Source of the DNA: an uncultured Blautia sp.
GTDB taxonomy: Bacteria > Bacillota > Clostridia > Lachnospirales > Lachnospiraceae
NCBI GenBank assembly: GCA_900542045.1
Contig: UQMI01000056.1
Coordinates: forward strand, 1-20,607
Length of the DNA stretch: 20,607 nucleotides
Direction: 5' to 3'
In this document: positions 1 through 7,963 of the stretch, piece by piece
Layout: the number at the start of each line of letters is the position of its first letter
Numbering within the stretch: position 1 is the stretch's first letter
The notes under the pieces: generated by a model
The model's input: only the letters and a program-made list of their open reading frames with translations
Databases searched by the model: none
Told to the model about the DNA's origin: nothing
Made by a program: the position numbers and the translations under genes

Positions 1-62
1 AGTTTCTTTTGGAGAACAAGGATGGTTTCCAGATAGTCCTCCCCGGACGCATGAAGTTTCAT
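1..62 (-). CDS. DtxR-family metal-dependent repressor, N-terminal fragment cut by window edge
   Basis: The last 62 bases on the minus strand open with ATG at 62 and encode about 20 residues including EDYLETILVL, the hallmark start of the DtxR/IdeR/MntR winged-helix family. A strong Shine-Dalgarno AAGGAGGT lies at 67-74, four bases before the ATG. The gene starts only 20 bases after the stop of the ABC half-transporter, so it is probably the next gene of the same operon. Family members bind DNA when loaded with Fe2+ or Mn2+ and repress metal uptake genes. The fragment shows only the first helix, so metal specificity cannot be judged. The family call is fairly secure from the motif and start signals. 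Confidence 0.8.
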   Translation of the reverse strand, partial: MKLHASGEDYLETILVLQKK

Positions 63-82
63 CAATACCTCCTTATAGCAGG

Positions 83-1831
83 CTAAACACTTAACTTCCA
101 ATTTGCAGAAGCCGTCTGCAAATCGACCAGCCTGTGATATAGCCCGTTTTCCTTCATAAGTTCCTCATGGGTTCCATTTTCGACTACAATGCCATCCGAC
201 AGCACGACGATGTTATCAGCAGCTTCAACTGTTCTCATTCTATGGGCGATAATAAGAACCGTCTTTCCCTTGACCAGCTTTGAAATTGCATTTTGGATTT
301 CTGTTTCATTGTCTACGTCAAGAGAGGCAGTAGCTTCATCCAGGAGAATAACAGGAGCATCTTTCAAAAGAGCGCGGGCGATAGAAAGGCGCTGGCACTC
401 ACCGCCAGATAATGTTGAACCGTTTTCTCCGATCACCGTCTGATAGCCGTCCGGCAATTTTGAAATAAATTCATCACACTGAGCCGCTTTCGCTGCGGCA
501 ATCACTTCTTCGTCCGTAGCGTCTTTCTTGCCAACACGAATATTCTCCATGATGGTGTTGTTAAAAAGTACGACATCTTGAAAAACGATAGAGAAGTTTT
601 TCATCAGCATGGTTGAATTGAGTGGGGCAATATCGGTTCCGCCTAAAAGTATTCTTCCTCCATCCAGCGGATAGAATTTTGCCGCCAGCTTTGCAACGGT
701 ACTCTTGCCGCCACCGGATGGGCCGACCAATGCTGTGACTTGTCCCTGCTTTGCGGTAAATGAAACATCTCGCAGCACTGGTTTGTCTTTTTCATAAGAA
801 AACCGGACATGGTCGAAAGTAATATCGTATCCATTTGTGCGGATCTCTTTCTCGCCGGTTTCTTCCGGGTAATCTTCAATTTCCTTCAAGCGGTTCACTT
901 GAAGCTGTACGGAAAACAGCTCTGCCATATTTGCCATCGCCCCGGAAAGCGGATCATACAGACGAGAGGCAGCAATCAAAAACAGGATATAGGTAAACAG
1001 GGATGTATCTCCATTTACCACAAAATTGTTCCCCACAACAATCACCGTTGCCAAACCGAGCCGCAGGAACATCTGTCCAGTTGTCAGCAGGCTCGCTGTC
1101 GTCATTTCAGAAGAAATCTGTGCCTTTTCCGCAGCATCCATCTTTGCATCCAGTTTGCGGAGATAATCTTCCTCCTGGTTGCAGGCTTTTATATCCTGTA
1201 CAGTTTCCAAACATTCCTGAATACCTTCGGCCAGTTCTAATCTGGCGTTCATGTGTTTTTTGCTAAGTTTTTCCTGGCATTTCCGCGACAGAATTACGAT
1301 TGCAAAGGAAATCGGAGCCACCCAGAGAAGGGCCAGACCCAGTTGCCAGTTAAAGATCAACAATCCAATACAAACAATACCTGTTGAAATAACAGCTCCA
1401 AAGAATTGCGGAACTGTATGAGAAAATGCGTGTTCAAAATTTGCACAGTCTCCCATAATGGTGCTTGTCAAATCAGCAAGATCTCGCTGATGGAAAAAGG
1501 TCAACGGAAGAGTACGCAATTTTTCCGCAAGACCAATGCGCTGCCTTGCGCTTTCGTCATAGGTTCCGAGATATGTTGCAGTGTATTGGCAATAGTGGAA
1601 TATAAAAACAACGGCTAAAATCACTATTCCAATCACCGTATAAACGATGGCGCTGATTTCTGGTGCTTTCGTTCCCAAAACAGGCGCAAGAAGTTGGTTG
1701 AGGACGATGGCCAGAAGAACAACTGGAAACATAAGACTGATATTTGCCAGTACGGAATAAATAATTCCTTTCAGCAGGTCTTTTGCACCCTGATCGCTTA
1801 ACGCATACTTGTTCTTCAATGCTTTAATCAT
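83..1831 (-). CDS. ABC half-transporter (membrane domain plus ATPase), YbtP/YbtQ- or IrtB-like
   Basis: Protein of 582 residues with an N-terminal exporter-type six-helix domain (about 20-300) and a C-terminal ATPase. Walker A is GPSGGGKST at 370-378, the signature LSGGE at 474-478, Walker B VILLDEA at 494-500 and the switch histidine at 530, so the site is intact. I chose ATG at 1831 because AGGAGG lies at 1841-1846. An in-frame extension to 1906 would run deep into the upstream gene and lacks a ribosome site. It overlaps the upstream half-transporter by 8 bases, so the two are translationally coupled and probably form a heterodimer. Fold and ATPase are certain. Import of a metal-chelate rather than export is inferred from the ECF, AraC and DtxR neighbours. 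Confidence 0.88.
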   Translation of the reverse strand: MIKALKNKYALSDQGAKDLLKGIIYSVLANISLMFPVVLLAIVLNQLLAPVLGTKAPEISAIVYTVIGIVILAVVFIFHYCQYTATYLGTYDESARQRIGLAEKLRTLPLTFFHQRDLADLTSTIMGDCANFEHAFSHTVPQFFGAVISTGIVCIGLLIFNWQLGLALLWVAPISFAIVILSRKCQEKLSKKHMNARLELAEGIQECLETVQDIKACNQEEDYLRKLDAKMDAAEKAQISSEMTTASLLTTGQMFLRLGLATVIVVGNNFVVNGDTSLFTYILFLIAASRLYDPLSGAMANMAELFSVQLQVNRLKEIEDYPEETGEKEIRTNGYDITFDHVRFSYEKDKPVLRDVSFTAKQGQVTALVGPSGGGKSTVAKLAAKFYPLDGGRILLGGTDIAPLNSTMLMKNFSIVFQDVVLFNNTIMENIRVGKKDATDEEVIAAAKAAQCDEFISKLPDGYQTVIGENGSTLSGGECQRLSIARALLKDAPVILLDEATASLDVDNETEIQNAISKLVKGKTVLIIAHRMRTVEAADNIVVLSDGIVVENGTHEELMKENGLYHRLVDLQTASANWKLSV

Positions 1832-3632
1832 GCTGTTCGCCCTCCTTTCCGACCTTCCATGCAATCGATGTCTGGTAATCCTTCCACATGGAGGAATAAA
1901 TTCCATTTAAGTTTAATAGTTCTTCGTGTGTTCCCCTTTCTGCAATCTGTCCATCCTTAAAGACCAGAATGAGGTCTGCATCCTGTATCGTAGAAAGCCG
2001 GTGGGCTATCATCAGAACAGTTTTATTTTGGGTCAACCGCTCAAAGGCAAGCTGTATCTGATGTTCGTTCTCGGCGTCTGCAAATGCTGTAGCTTCGTCA
2101 AGCACGATAATAGGAGCATCTTTTAAGATTGCCCTTGCCAACGCAATCCTCTGGTTTTCGCCGCCTGAAAGATAAGTACCTCCTGTTCCAACGAGCGTAT
2201 CAAGTCCATCCGGGAGCCGGTCAATAACATCTTTGCACTGTGCTTCATTGGCCGCTTTCATCACTTCTTCCCTGGTGGCGTCTGGACGGGCCGCCTTAAT
2301 ATTATTAAGTAAGGTATCTTTGAATAGGCGGGTATTCTGAAACACAAAAGCAACTCTTTTCATCAGTTCTCGTTTTTCAATATCGCGTACATCCACACCG
2401 CCAATCGTAACGGAACCTGACTGAACATCATAAAATCGGGGAATGAGGCTTGCCGCCGTACTTTTACCACTGCCGGAAGCTCCAACAAGCGCAACCGTCT
2501 TTCCTGCTGGAACCTCAAAGCTGATATGGTCTAAGGCTTTTTCTTTGGCACCTGGATAGGAGAAAGACACATCCGAAAACATAATCGAAGCGTCTGCCGG
2601 AAGCATGGGATGCTCCGTCTCCTTTAATGGCTTTTCCTGCAAAATTTCGTCCACTCGGCTGACGGCGCTTTTTGCGGCCATAAGCTGCTCACTGGCAAAC
2701 ATGATACGGTTCATCATAGTTGCACAGACCGGGGTAAACAGACTATAAAACAGGAAATCCAGTACAACATTTTCATAAGTTGCCTGTCCGCTGACCCCGG
2801 ATAAAATAAACATAACCACCGGAATGAGCAAAACAAATGTGCCGTTCAGCGTTACTGTAAACCCGGTAAGAGGAATACGACATTTCAAAGCATACCCGGA
2901 AGCAAATTTCTCATATTCTTCTATTGCTGCATGGAAATTTTTGAAGGAGTAAATTGTCTGCTGAAACACCTTTACAACAGGGATACCGCGAATGTATTCC
3001 ACGGCCTCTTTGTTCATTGTTTCTAATGCGGTCATGTACTTACCCATAAACTGTGCATTATCTCCACCCATCATCTGTTTCAAAAAGATGACGCTGATCC
3101 CCATAGGTATCAGACAGCAAATTCCCAGCCGCCAGTCAAAGAGAAAAATCAGAATAATAACCGCAACCGGCATGACGGCTGCACCGGTCAAATCCGGGAG
3201 CTGATGGGCCAGGAACCCTTCTGTAAGCCCTGCATTATCATCAATGATTTTCCGCAGCCGTCCACTGGCATTTTGGCTGAAATAGCCGAGCGGCAATGTC
3301 ACAATATGGTGAATTGCTGTTTTCCGCATATTGGTCGCTGTACGAAACGCCGCCAGGTGGGTACAGTTCAAAGCGATGAAATAAATTAAAATACTTGCTG
3401 CTGCAAACACGACTGCCATCCACGCATAACGAGTGCTTTCCGTTGCAAGAGCTATATCCCCCGCAGCGAATGCCTGGATCAAATCACGGATAACAAGCCA
3501 TATACAAACAAAAGGCAGCATAGACAAAATGGTACTAATCCCGGAGAGGACGCAGCCCAAAATGGTCAGAACATGATAATTCCCTGCATAGCTGAACATT
3601 CTGGACAGCTCTCCATTTTTTTGCTTATCCAT
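1824..3632 (-). CDS. ABC half-transporter (membrane domain plus ATPase), YbtP/YbtQ- or IrtA-like
   Basis: Protein of 602 residues, first partner of the ABC pair. The membrane domain covers about 15-310. Walker A is GASGSGKST (384-392), the signature LSGGE (488-492), Walker B IIVLDEA (508-514) and the switch histidine 544. The D-loop reads ATAFADAENE instead of the usual ATASLD. In my memory an ATAFADPENE-like D-loop is common in the YbtP/IrtA siderophore-linked group, which supports that assignment. ATG at 3632 is preferred because a GGAG-type site (complement of 3641-3645) precedes it. The open frame reaches back to 3773, but that stretch contains a hairpin and overlaps the ECF ATPase gene. 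Not IrtA-sized: no siderophore-interacting domain is present. Confidence 0.87.
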   Translation of the reverse strand: MDKQKNGELSRMFSYAGNYHVLTILGCVLSGISTILSMLPFVCIWLVIRDLIQAFAAGDIALATESTRYAWMAVVFAAASILIYFIALNCTHLAAFRTATNMRKTAIHHIVTLPLGYFSQNASGRLRKIIDDNAGLTEGFLAHQLPDLTGAAVMPVAVIILIFLFDWRLGICCLIPMGISVIFLKQMMGGDNAQFMGKYMTALETMNKEAVEYIRGIPVVKVFQQTIYSFKNFHAAIEEYEKFASGYALKCRIPLTGFTVTLNGTFVLLIPVVMFILSGVSGQATYENVVLDFLFYSLFTPVCATMMNRIMFASEQLMAAKSAVSRVDEILQEKPLKETEHPMLPADASIMFSDVSFSYPGAKEKALDHISFEVPAGKTVALVGASGSGKSTAASLIPRFYDVQSGSVTIGGVDVRDIEKRELMKRVAFVFQNTRLFKDTLLNNIKAARPDATREEVMKAANEAQCKDVIDRLPDGLDTLVGTGGTYLSGGENQRIALARAILKDAPIIVLDEATAFADAENEHQIQLAFERLTQNKTVLMIAHRLSTIQDADLILVFKDGQIAERGTHEELLNLNGIYSSMWKDYQTSIAWKVGKEGEQHD

Positions 3633-3651
3633 AAGCAAGGCTCCTTTCGCA

Positions 3652-3689
3652 ATAATAGGTGGGTTAGCATTTTCTAACTCACCTATTAT
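3652..3689 (-). promoter_or_regulatory. Intercistronic dyad, candidate operator or mRNA hairpin
   Basis: Two 16-base arms (3652-3667 and 3674-3689) are inverted repeats with a single mismatch around a 6-base centre. They lie between the ECF ATPase and the ABC pair. The core GTTAG-N6-CTAAC (3663-3678) matches 14 of 16 bases with the dyad at 6551-6566. No T-run follows, so it is not a standard terminator. It may be a regulator site for an internal promoter, or a processing or stabilising hairpin that sets the ratio of the two transporters. Confidence 0.6.
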
Positions 3690-3754
3690 CATAAAATCAT
3701 TCAGTTGTTTTTGCCACTCCATACAGGGCGCACCTATCCAATCAGACACATAAC

Positions 3755-5236
3755 TCACTGACACATGAGGCAAGAATATAACCGGGGTAGGCTTTCTTGC
3801 AGGGAAAATGTTTCTACATGACCTTCATCAATGAAGTGAAGGACTCGATTACAAGTCATAGCAGCAAATTCATAATCATGGGTAATGATTAAAATAGTCT
3901 TTCCTTTTTGAGCCAGCGCCTTCAAATGCTCGGATATTCGCGCCATATTTTTGTAATCAAGACCGCTGGTGGGTTCATCTAAAATCAAAATAGGTGTATC
4001 TATCCAATCAGATACAGCAAGAGTGAGCCGTTGCTTCTGCCCGCCGGAAAGGGTAGCCGGGTGTCTTTCTTTCCACTCAAACAGACCATACATTTTCAGC
4101 AGATCATCCCTCTGCTCCTGCGTGCTACCTTTTCCGTTCAAGAGTAATTCTTCCTCTACACTGTCCCCAAATAACTGGCAATCTGTATTCTGCATAACAA
4201 AATAGGCAAAGTTTTTTCGTCTGCCTTTCGGAACATCTTTCCCGTTATATAAAATCTGTCCTGCTTTTTCTTTTTGCATTCCGCAAAGAATGTTTGACAA
4301 AGTGGTTTTTCCTATTCCATTATGTCCTATAATCGCAATCAGATCACCGGCATACGCATGAAAAGATATGTCATGGAAAACCGGATGTTTACGGTAGGAA
4401 AAAGCCAGTCCCTTTACCTCCAACGTCACATCCTTTTCTTTCCTGGAAGGAATGTCTACTTCAATGTGGCGTAAATCCGCAGCCCGTATTCCGATATCCT
4501 GTCTCTTTGCCTCTGGCATGGAAAGCAGTTCTTCAGGTGTCCACTCTGCTTTTATGCTCCCGTTTTCCATGTAGAGGAAGCGATCTGCAAGGCCAGTAAG
4601 ATAATAAAGCCTGTGTTCAGCGACAATGATTGTGTGACCTTCTTCTTTCAGTTTACGCATCAGATTTTTCAGCGCCTCAACGGAATACATATCCAGATTG
4701 GCTGATGGTTCGTCAAACACGTAAATTTCCGGATCAACAGCGTTGACGGAGGCCACCGCTATTTTCTGCTTTTCACCGCTGGACATGGGATAAATCTCTT
4801 TCCCACGCAGCATATCTCCATTAATGCGTTTGATGGCATTTGAAACTCGCCCATCCAATTCCTCGTAAGGAACGCCATAATTCTCACATCCGAACGCAAT
4901 TTCATCCTCTGTAATGCTGGCAAAAAACTGACTCCTGGGATCTTGAAAAATCGAGCCCACTTTTTTCCCAATTTCATACAAAGGATATTCAGATATGCTG
5001 CGCCCCAGCAAAGTAACACTCCCTTTCAGCGTCCCTTCGTAAAATTGTTCAGCTAATCCGTTTATCAGCCGTGTTAGTGTTGTCTTTCCACAGCCACTTC
5101 CGCCAGTCAGTACAAGGAACTCGCCTTCTTTTACATCAAGGTCAATATGATGGATACTTTCTGTTTCCGCTCCCGGATATTCAAAAGATACATCTTCAAA
5201 CTGGATAACGGATCGTCTTGTCTTGAAATTTTCCAT
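3755..5236 (-). CDS. ECF transporter energy-coupling ATPase, tandem two-domain (A/A')
   Basis: Protein of 493 residues with two complete ABC ATPase domains in one chain. Domain 1 has Walker A GGSGCGKT (45-52), signature SSGEKQ (152-157) and Walker B IYVFDEP (171-177). Domain 2 has Walker A GHNGIGKT (304-311), signature LSGGQKQ (396-402) and Walker B ILILDEP (416-422). The Q-loops FQDPRSQFF and MQNTDCQLF are of the ECF/CbiO type. It energises uptake together with the T and S proteins encoded just upstream. The start at 5236 overlaps the T-component stop by one base (TAATG), which indicates coupled translation. The open frame extends upstream to 5464 but lies inside the T gene there. The first domain's SSGE signature departs slightly from LSGG, as is common in tandem ECF ATPases. 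Confidence 0.92.
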   Translation of the reverse strand: MENFKTRRSVIQFEDVSFEYPGAETESIHHIDLDVKEGEFLVLTGGSGCGKTTLTRLINGLAEQFYEGTLKGSVTLLGRSISEYPLYEIGKKVGSIFQDPRSQFFASITEDEIAFGCENYGVPYEELDGRVSNAIKRINGDMLRGKEIYPMSSGEKQKIAVASVNAVDPEIYVFDEPSANLDMYSVEALKNLMRKLKEEGHTIIVAEHRLYYLTGLADRFLYMENGSIKAEWTPEELLSMPEAKRQDIGIRAADLRHIEVDIPSRKEKDVTLEVKGLAFSYRKHPVFHDISFHAYAGDLIAIIGHNGIGKTTLSNILCGMQKEKAGQILYNGKDVPKGRRKNFAYFVMQNTDCQLFGDSVEEELLLNGKGSTQEQRDDLLKMYGLFEWKERHPATLSGGQKQRLTLAVSDWIDTPILILDEPTSGLDYKNMARISEHLKALAQKGKTILIITHDYEFAAMTCNRVLHFIDEGHVETFSLQESLPRLYSCLMCQ

Positions 5237-5913
5237 TACGCTACCGTCCTTTCCAGCACAAAATAGAGCGCTGTTACGCAAACAGCAATCACGCACATAA
5301 TCCAATCCTGTTTTTGAAATTCTATCTTTCTGCGGCAGGTATGTTTCCCCGGATTGGATATTCCTCTGCTTTCGGCAGAAGCAGCAAGTTCTTCTGCTAT
5401 TCTGGACGAGCGGAAAATAACAGGTGTAACAATATACTCCATCGCGTCCAGAGGGTGTTTCCATGACAGTAGTTTCCGCAGCCGAAGGGCGGCAAAAACA
5501 TCGGAAAACTCGCTACGGACGGTGGGAAAGAAGCGCAGCATAAAAGTCACGGGTAAAGCAATTCCATCGGGAGCATGGATTTTCTTGAAAACGGCCACTA
5601 CTTCTCCTGGTGGCATACCAATCACAGGCTGCGCCGCCATAACCATCATTAAAATACGAAGCACCATGAACAAGAACATTTCCGGCATAAGAATCGTAAT
5701 GCCTTGTCCTCCTGAAATCAGCCGCAGTACAATAAAAACACCGCAGACGATCAAATATTTTATAGTCTGCCTGCCAAAGCCCTGAATAATTAGATACACA
5801 CTTAAAACTCCCAAAAGCGTGTATATCAAAATGTCGCTTGTGAGCACCGCCACAAGCGACATAGTGAGAACTATGACAAGCAATTTGGTTCGGAAATCAA
5901 ATTTCATGTTCAT
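5236..5913 (-). CDS. ECF transporter transmembrane T component
   Basis: Protein of 225 residues, hydrophobic in its first half (about 10-110) with a last membrane helix near 203-222. Two short coupling-helix motifs typical of CbiQ/EcfT proteins are visible as AALRLR and AESRG, the second being the classic Ala-x-x-Arg-Gly form that docks in the ATPase grooves. Start at 5913 is three bases after the S-component stop. A second ATG two codons later (5907) is equally possible. No strong Shine-Dalgarno is visible, so translation is probably coupled. It links the substrate-specific S protein to the tandem ATPase in the cell membrane. Confidence 0.88.
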   Translation of the reverse strand: MNMKFDFRTKLLVIVLTMSLVAVLTSDILIYTLLGVLSVYLIIQGFGRQTIKYLIVCGVFIVLRLISGGQGITILMPEMFLFMVLRILMMVMAAQPVIGMPPGEVVAVFKKIHAPDGIALPVTFMLRFFPTVRSEFSDVFAALRLRKLLSWKHPLDAMEYIVTPVIFRSSRIAEELAASAESRGISNPGKHTCRRKIEFQKQDWIMCVIAVCVTALYFVLERTVA

Positions 5914-5916
5914 AGC

Positions 5917-6522
5917 TTATTTAATCGCGCCACTCTTTCTGAAGTGCTTCACAATCAGTTTATTGCTAATCATACAGCCGAGAACGGCCAGAATAGCGGT
6001 GACAGCCAGGCTCAAAATAACATACTTCGGATCAGTGTAATACTGGGTCTGGACCTGAACCTGTTGCTCGCTGACACCAGTGGCGAGGAACGCATCTCTG
6101 AAAAACCAGATTTCTGACATACCATGTGCAGCACGAACCAACGCTGTGATTACCCACGAAATAGACACACGCTTAATGTCATGGTAAGCATTTTTTCCGC
6201 ACATGGAAAGTTCTGCAATGATACCGCCGCCCAAAAACCACGGAATCATAAACGGCCCCATCATCAGTCCAGCAATAATCGCCCACATGATATTGTAGAC
6301 AAGGGCAGGGCCATGCTTGCCGACTTTCATGCACATGTAAACATAAAACGGAGCAAGGATAAGTGCTGCGCCAGCGGCATTGAAAATCATGGAGTAGAAC
6401 AGAGAAGCGCCGGTCAGGGTTGAGTAAACCATAAATACAACGAACATGACCGCGCAGAAGATACCGATGATAGCCGCATCTTTGACAGTATATTTGTTAC
6501 CTGTCGATTTTTCATTTCCCAT
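5917..6522 (-). CDS. ECF transporter S component, MptD/Trep_Strep-like
   Basis: Protein of 201 residues with a short polar N-terminus and about five or six hydrophobic segments, ending in a basic tail. It opens with VKDAAIIGIFCAVMFVVF-type residues and carries a conserved-looking GLMMGPFMIPWFLGGGIIAELSMC stretch, split here by description rather than quoted in full. By general resemblance and position before T and A genes I assign it to the MptD (Trep_Strep) S-component family, whose substrate is not firmly established. AAGGAGG (complement of 6531-6537) is eight bases before the ATG. The dyad at 6551-6566 lies just upstream. A role in metal-chelate uptake is inferred from the whole operon. 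Confidence 0.8.
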   Translation of the reverse strand: MGNEKSTGNKYTVKDAAIIGIFCAVMFVVFMVYSTLTGASLFYSMIFNAAGAALILAPFYVYMCMKVGKHGPALVYNIMWAIIAGLMMGPFMIPWFLGGGIIAELSMCGKNAYHDIKRVSISWVITALVRAAHGMSEIWFFRDAFLATGVSEQQVQVQTQYYTDPKYVILSLAVTAILAVLGCMISNKLIVKHFRKSGAIK

Positions 6523-6550
6523 TTGGAAATCCTCCTTTGTCTTTTAGAAA

Positions 6551-6566
6551 GTTAGCACTATCTAAC
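6551..6566 (-). promoter_or_regulatory. Candidate operator GTTAG-N6-CTAAC before the ECF S gene
   Basis: A perfect 5+6+5 inverted repeat, GTTAGCACTATCTAAC on the plus strand, sits 28 bases before the ATG of the S component and 13 bases before its ribosome site. It matches the core of the dyad at 3663-3678 at 14 of 16 positions. A weak TTGAAT-N17-TAACTT promoter could straddle it on the minus strand, so binding here would block or remodel transcription. The protein that binds it may be the AraC regulator or the DtxR-family repressor. Confidence 0.55.
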
Positions 6567-6629
6567 CAGCTATTCAAAAAATAGGCCAGCTTCAAGCGTT
6601 CTTTCTGCTTTTATCTGACAAAGGATAGT

Positions 6630-7700
6630 TTAATATAGCTCAGACTTCTTCGCCACTCCATATAGACCGCTTCTATCCAAACGGACACTCTTTCTGAACT
6701 CTGTTGGAGAGCAGCCATACGTTCCCTTGAAGGCAGAAGTGAATTTATTCGGATTTTCATATCCAATTTTGCTTGCAATCTCCGTCACTGATAACTCTGT
6801 CTCCAGCAGCAGCTTTTGAGCGACTTGAAGCCGGTAGGTACGGAGATAGGAATAAACAGAGGTTCCATAGACACCCCGGAAGCATTTTTTCAGCGATGTT
6901 GTAGAAATCTTAAACTTTTGAGAGAGCTGCTCGATCGTGTGGTGTGTCGTTAAATCCTCCGTTATATATGATGCTACTGCCTTAATCAAGGCAACTTGAT
7001 TTTGGTTGAAATAATCCGTCTGCAAAACTTCTTCTGCCGTATTGAGGTCACTTAAAAACAGGAGCAGTTCCAGCATTTTAATTTTCATGTATCCCGGTTT
7101 TCTTTTTTCACGGACATGATAGAGTTCCGAAAAAATATGTTCAATAGACGGGTTAGCCCGCATGATGCAGCAGCGGTTGCCTTCGCATATATATTTTTGT
7201 ATGTAGTGCAGATCAATATTTAGTAGCTCCATAATTCGCCGCACCTCCGGCAACAGCTCATCCAAATTAATGATAATGGAAATGCCGTGATAGTGGTTCA
7301 GCGGAAAACACGAGTTTGACTTTTTCTTCATCATAGAACTGATAGACAGGTCACCTTCCGCCATATAGCAGCAGCTATTTTCGCCAAAACTACACTCAAA
7401 GCGCCCGATTAAACAATGGTTGATCTCTATCATGTTTTTTGCGGTAACCTGGTTTTGGTTGCAATATCCTATGTGCATATCGTTGTAGTAAAGCTCAATA
7501 CCAGGAAAAATCTGATAAACAGTAATTCGTCCATACCCTGTTTCATTCGACAGCCTGAATATTTTACAGTCCTGACGTAATTCATCTTTGGCTTCTTCCG
7601 GGGAGCCATATAGTTTCGTCCCTTCAAATTCATCTGGCAATTCCGGCTGTGATAATAGCTCAATCACGCCAGAGAGTGCTTGTTTTTCAAAGGTAAGCAC
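6630..7700 (-). CDS. AraC-family transcriptional regulator, YbtA/PchR-like context
   Basis: Protein of 356 residues. The C-terminus holds two helix-turn-helix units (about 255-275 and 305-327) including VTEIASKIGYENPNKFTSAF, the classic AraC/XylS signature. The N-terminal 230 residues are a ligand- or cofactor-sensing region of unknown fold that I cannot assign to a cupin with confidence. The start is GTG at 7700, supported by AGGAGG eight bases upstream and a good promoter (7742-7770). It is the first gene of the leftward transport operon, 107 bases before the S component. Like YbtA or PchR in siderophore systems it could activate the transporter genes when the chelate is present; this is inferred from gene context only. 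Confidence 0.87.
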   Translation of the reverse strand: MLTFEKQALSGVIELLSQPELPDEFEGTKLYGSPEEAKDELRQDCKIFRLSNETGYGRITVYQIFPGIELYYNDMHIGYCNQNQVTAKNMIEINHCLIGRFECSFGENSCCYMAEGDLSISSMMKKKSNSCFPLNHYHGISIIINLDELLPEVRRIMELLNIDLHYIQKYICEGNRCCIMRANPSIEHIFSELYHVREKRKPGYMKIKMLELLLFLSDLNTAEEVLQTDYFNQNQVALIKAVASYITEDLTTHHTIEQLSQKFKISTTSLKKCFRGVYGTSVYSYLRTYRLQVAQKLLLETELSVTEIASKIGYENPNKFTSAFKGTYGCSPTEFRKSVRLDRSGLYGVAKKSELY

Positions 7701-7721
7701 TACCCACGCCTCCTTTTGGTT

Positions 7722-7734
7722 TGTTGTATCTAAC
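7722..7734 (-). promoter_or_regulatory. Half-operator GTTAGATA at the AraC transcript start
   Basis: Read on the minus strand this is GTTAGATACAACA. Its first eight bases are identical to one arm of the dyad at 6551-6566 (GTTAGATA). It begins at the base expected to be the transcription start of the promoter at 7742-7770. The position suggests self-regulation. The second arm is not conserved. Confidence 0.4.
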
Positions 7735-7741
7735 CGTTTTC

Positions 7742-7770
7742 AGTATAGGCGCGATAAAGAGCGCTGTCAA
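7742..7770 (-). promoter_or_regulatory. Sigma-A type promoter of the AraC/transport operon
   Basis: Minus strand TTGACA (complement of 7765-7770), a 17-base spacer, then TATACT (complement of 7742-7747). The -35 is a perfect consensus and the -10 matches five of six. The expected start is near 7735, about 35 bases before the GTG start codon. Confidence 0.8.
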
Positions 7771-7963
7771 ATGTTTTCCTGCAAAAAGAAATAGATGAGA
7801 AATCCTCTGTTTCCGGGTAGGATTAGGTATAAATCAATTCCTGAAAGATTGGCAAGCAATGCCCCAGGATAGCCTTATATGTGGTTAGAGCGCGCCCATA
7901 GCGCGCAGACAAAGAAAAAAAGCCCCGGCGTAAACCGGGACTTTGTCTGCCGTCTGAAATCTT
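7771..7963. other. Intergenic junction between the low-GC operon and the higher-GC chromosome
   Basis: No open frame with a ribosome site is visible. It holds an 11-base inverted repeat (7840-7850 against 7958-7968), a GCGCGC-N5-GCGCGC hairpin (7890-7906) and the terminator at 7905-7950. Base composition changes across this stretch. Confidence 0.5.
7905..7950 (-). terminator. Intrinsic terminator of the PH-like gene
   Basis: Minus strand hairpin AGTCCCGG-loop-CCGGGGCT (7921-7942) is followed directly by seven T residues. Outer 10-base arms GCAGACAAAG/CTTTGTCTGC (7905-7914, 7941-7950) form a second perfect repeat around it. It lies 13 bases beyond the stop at 7964. Confidence 0.85.

Noticed and set aside
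1831..1906. Longer N-terminus for the second ABC half-transporter
   Set aside because: The extension overlaps the previous gene, has no ribosome site and reads as non-membrane basic sequence; the ATG at 1831 has a strong AGGAGG.
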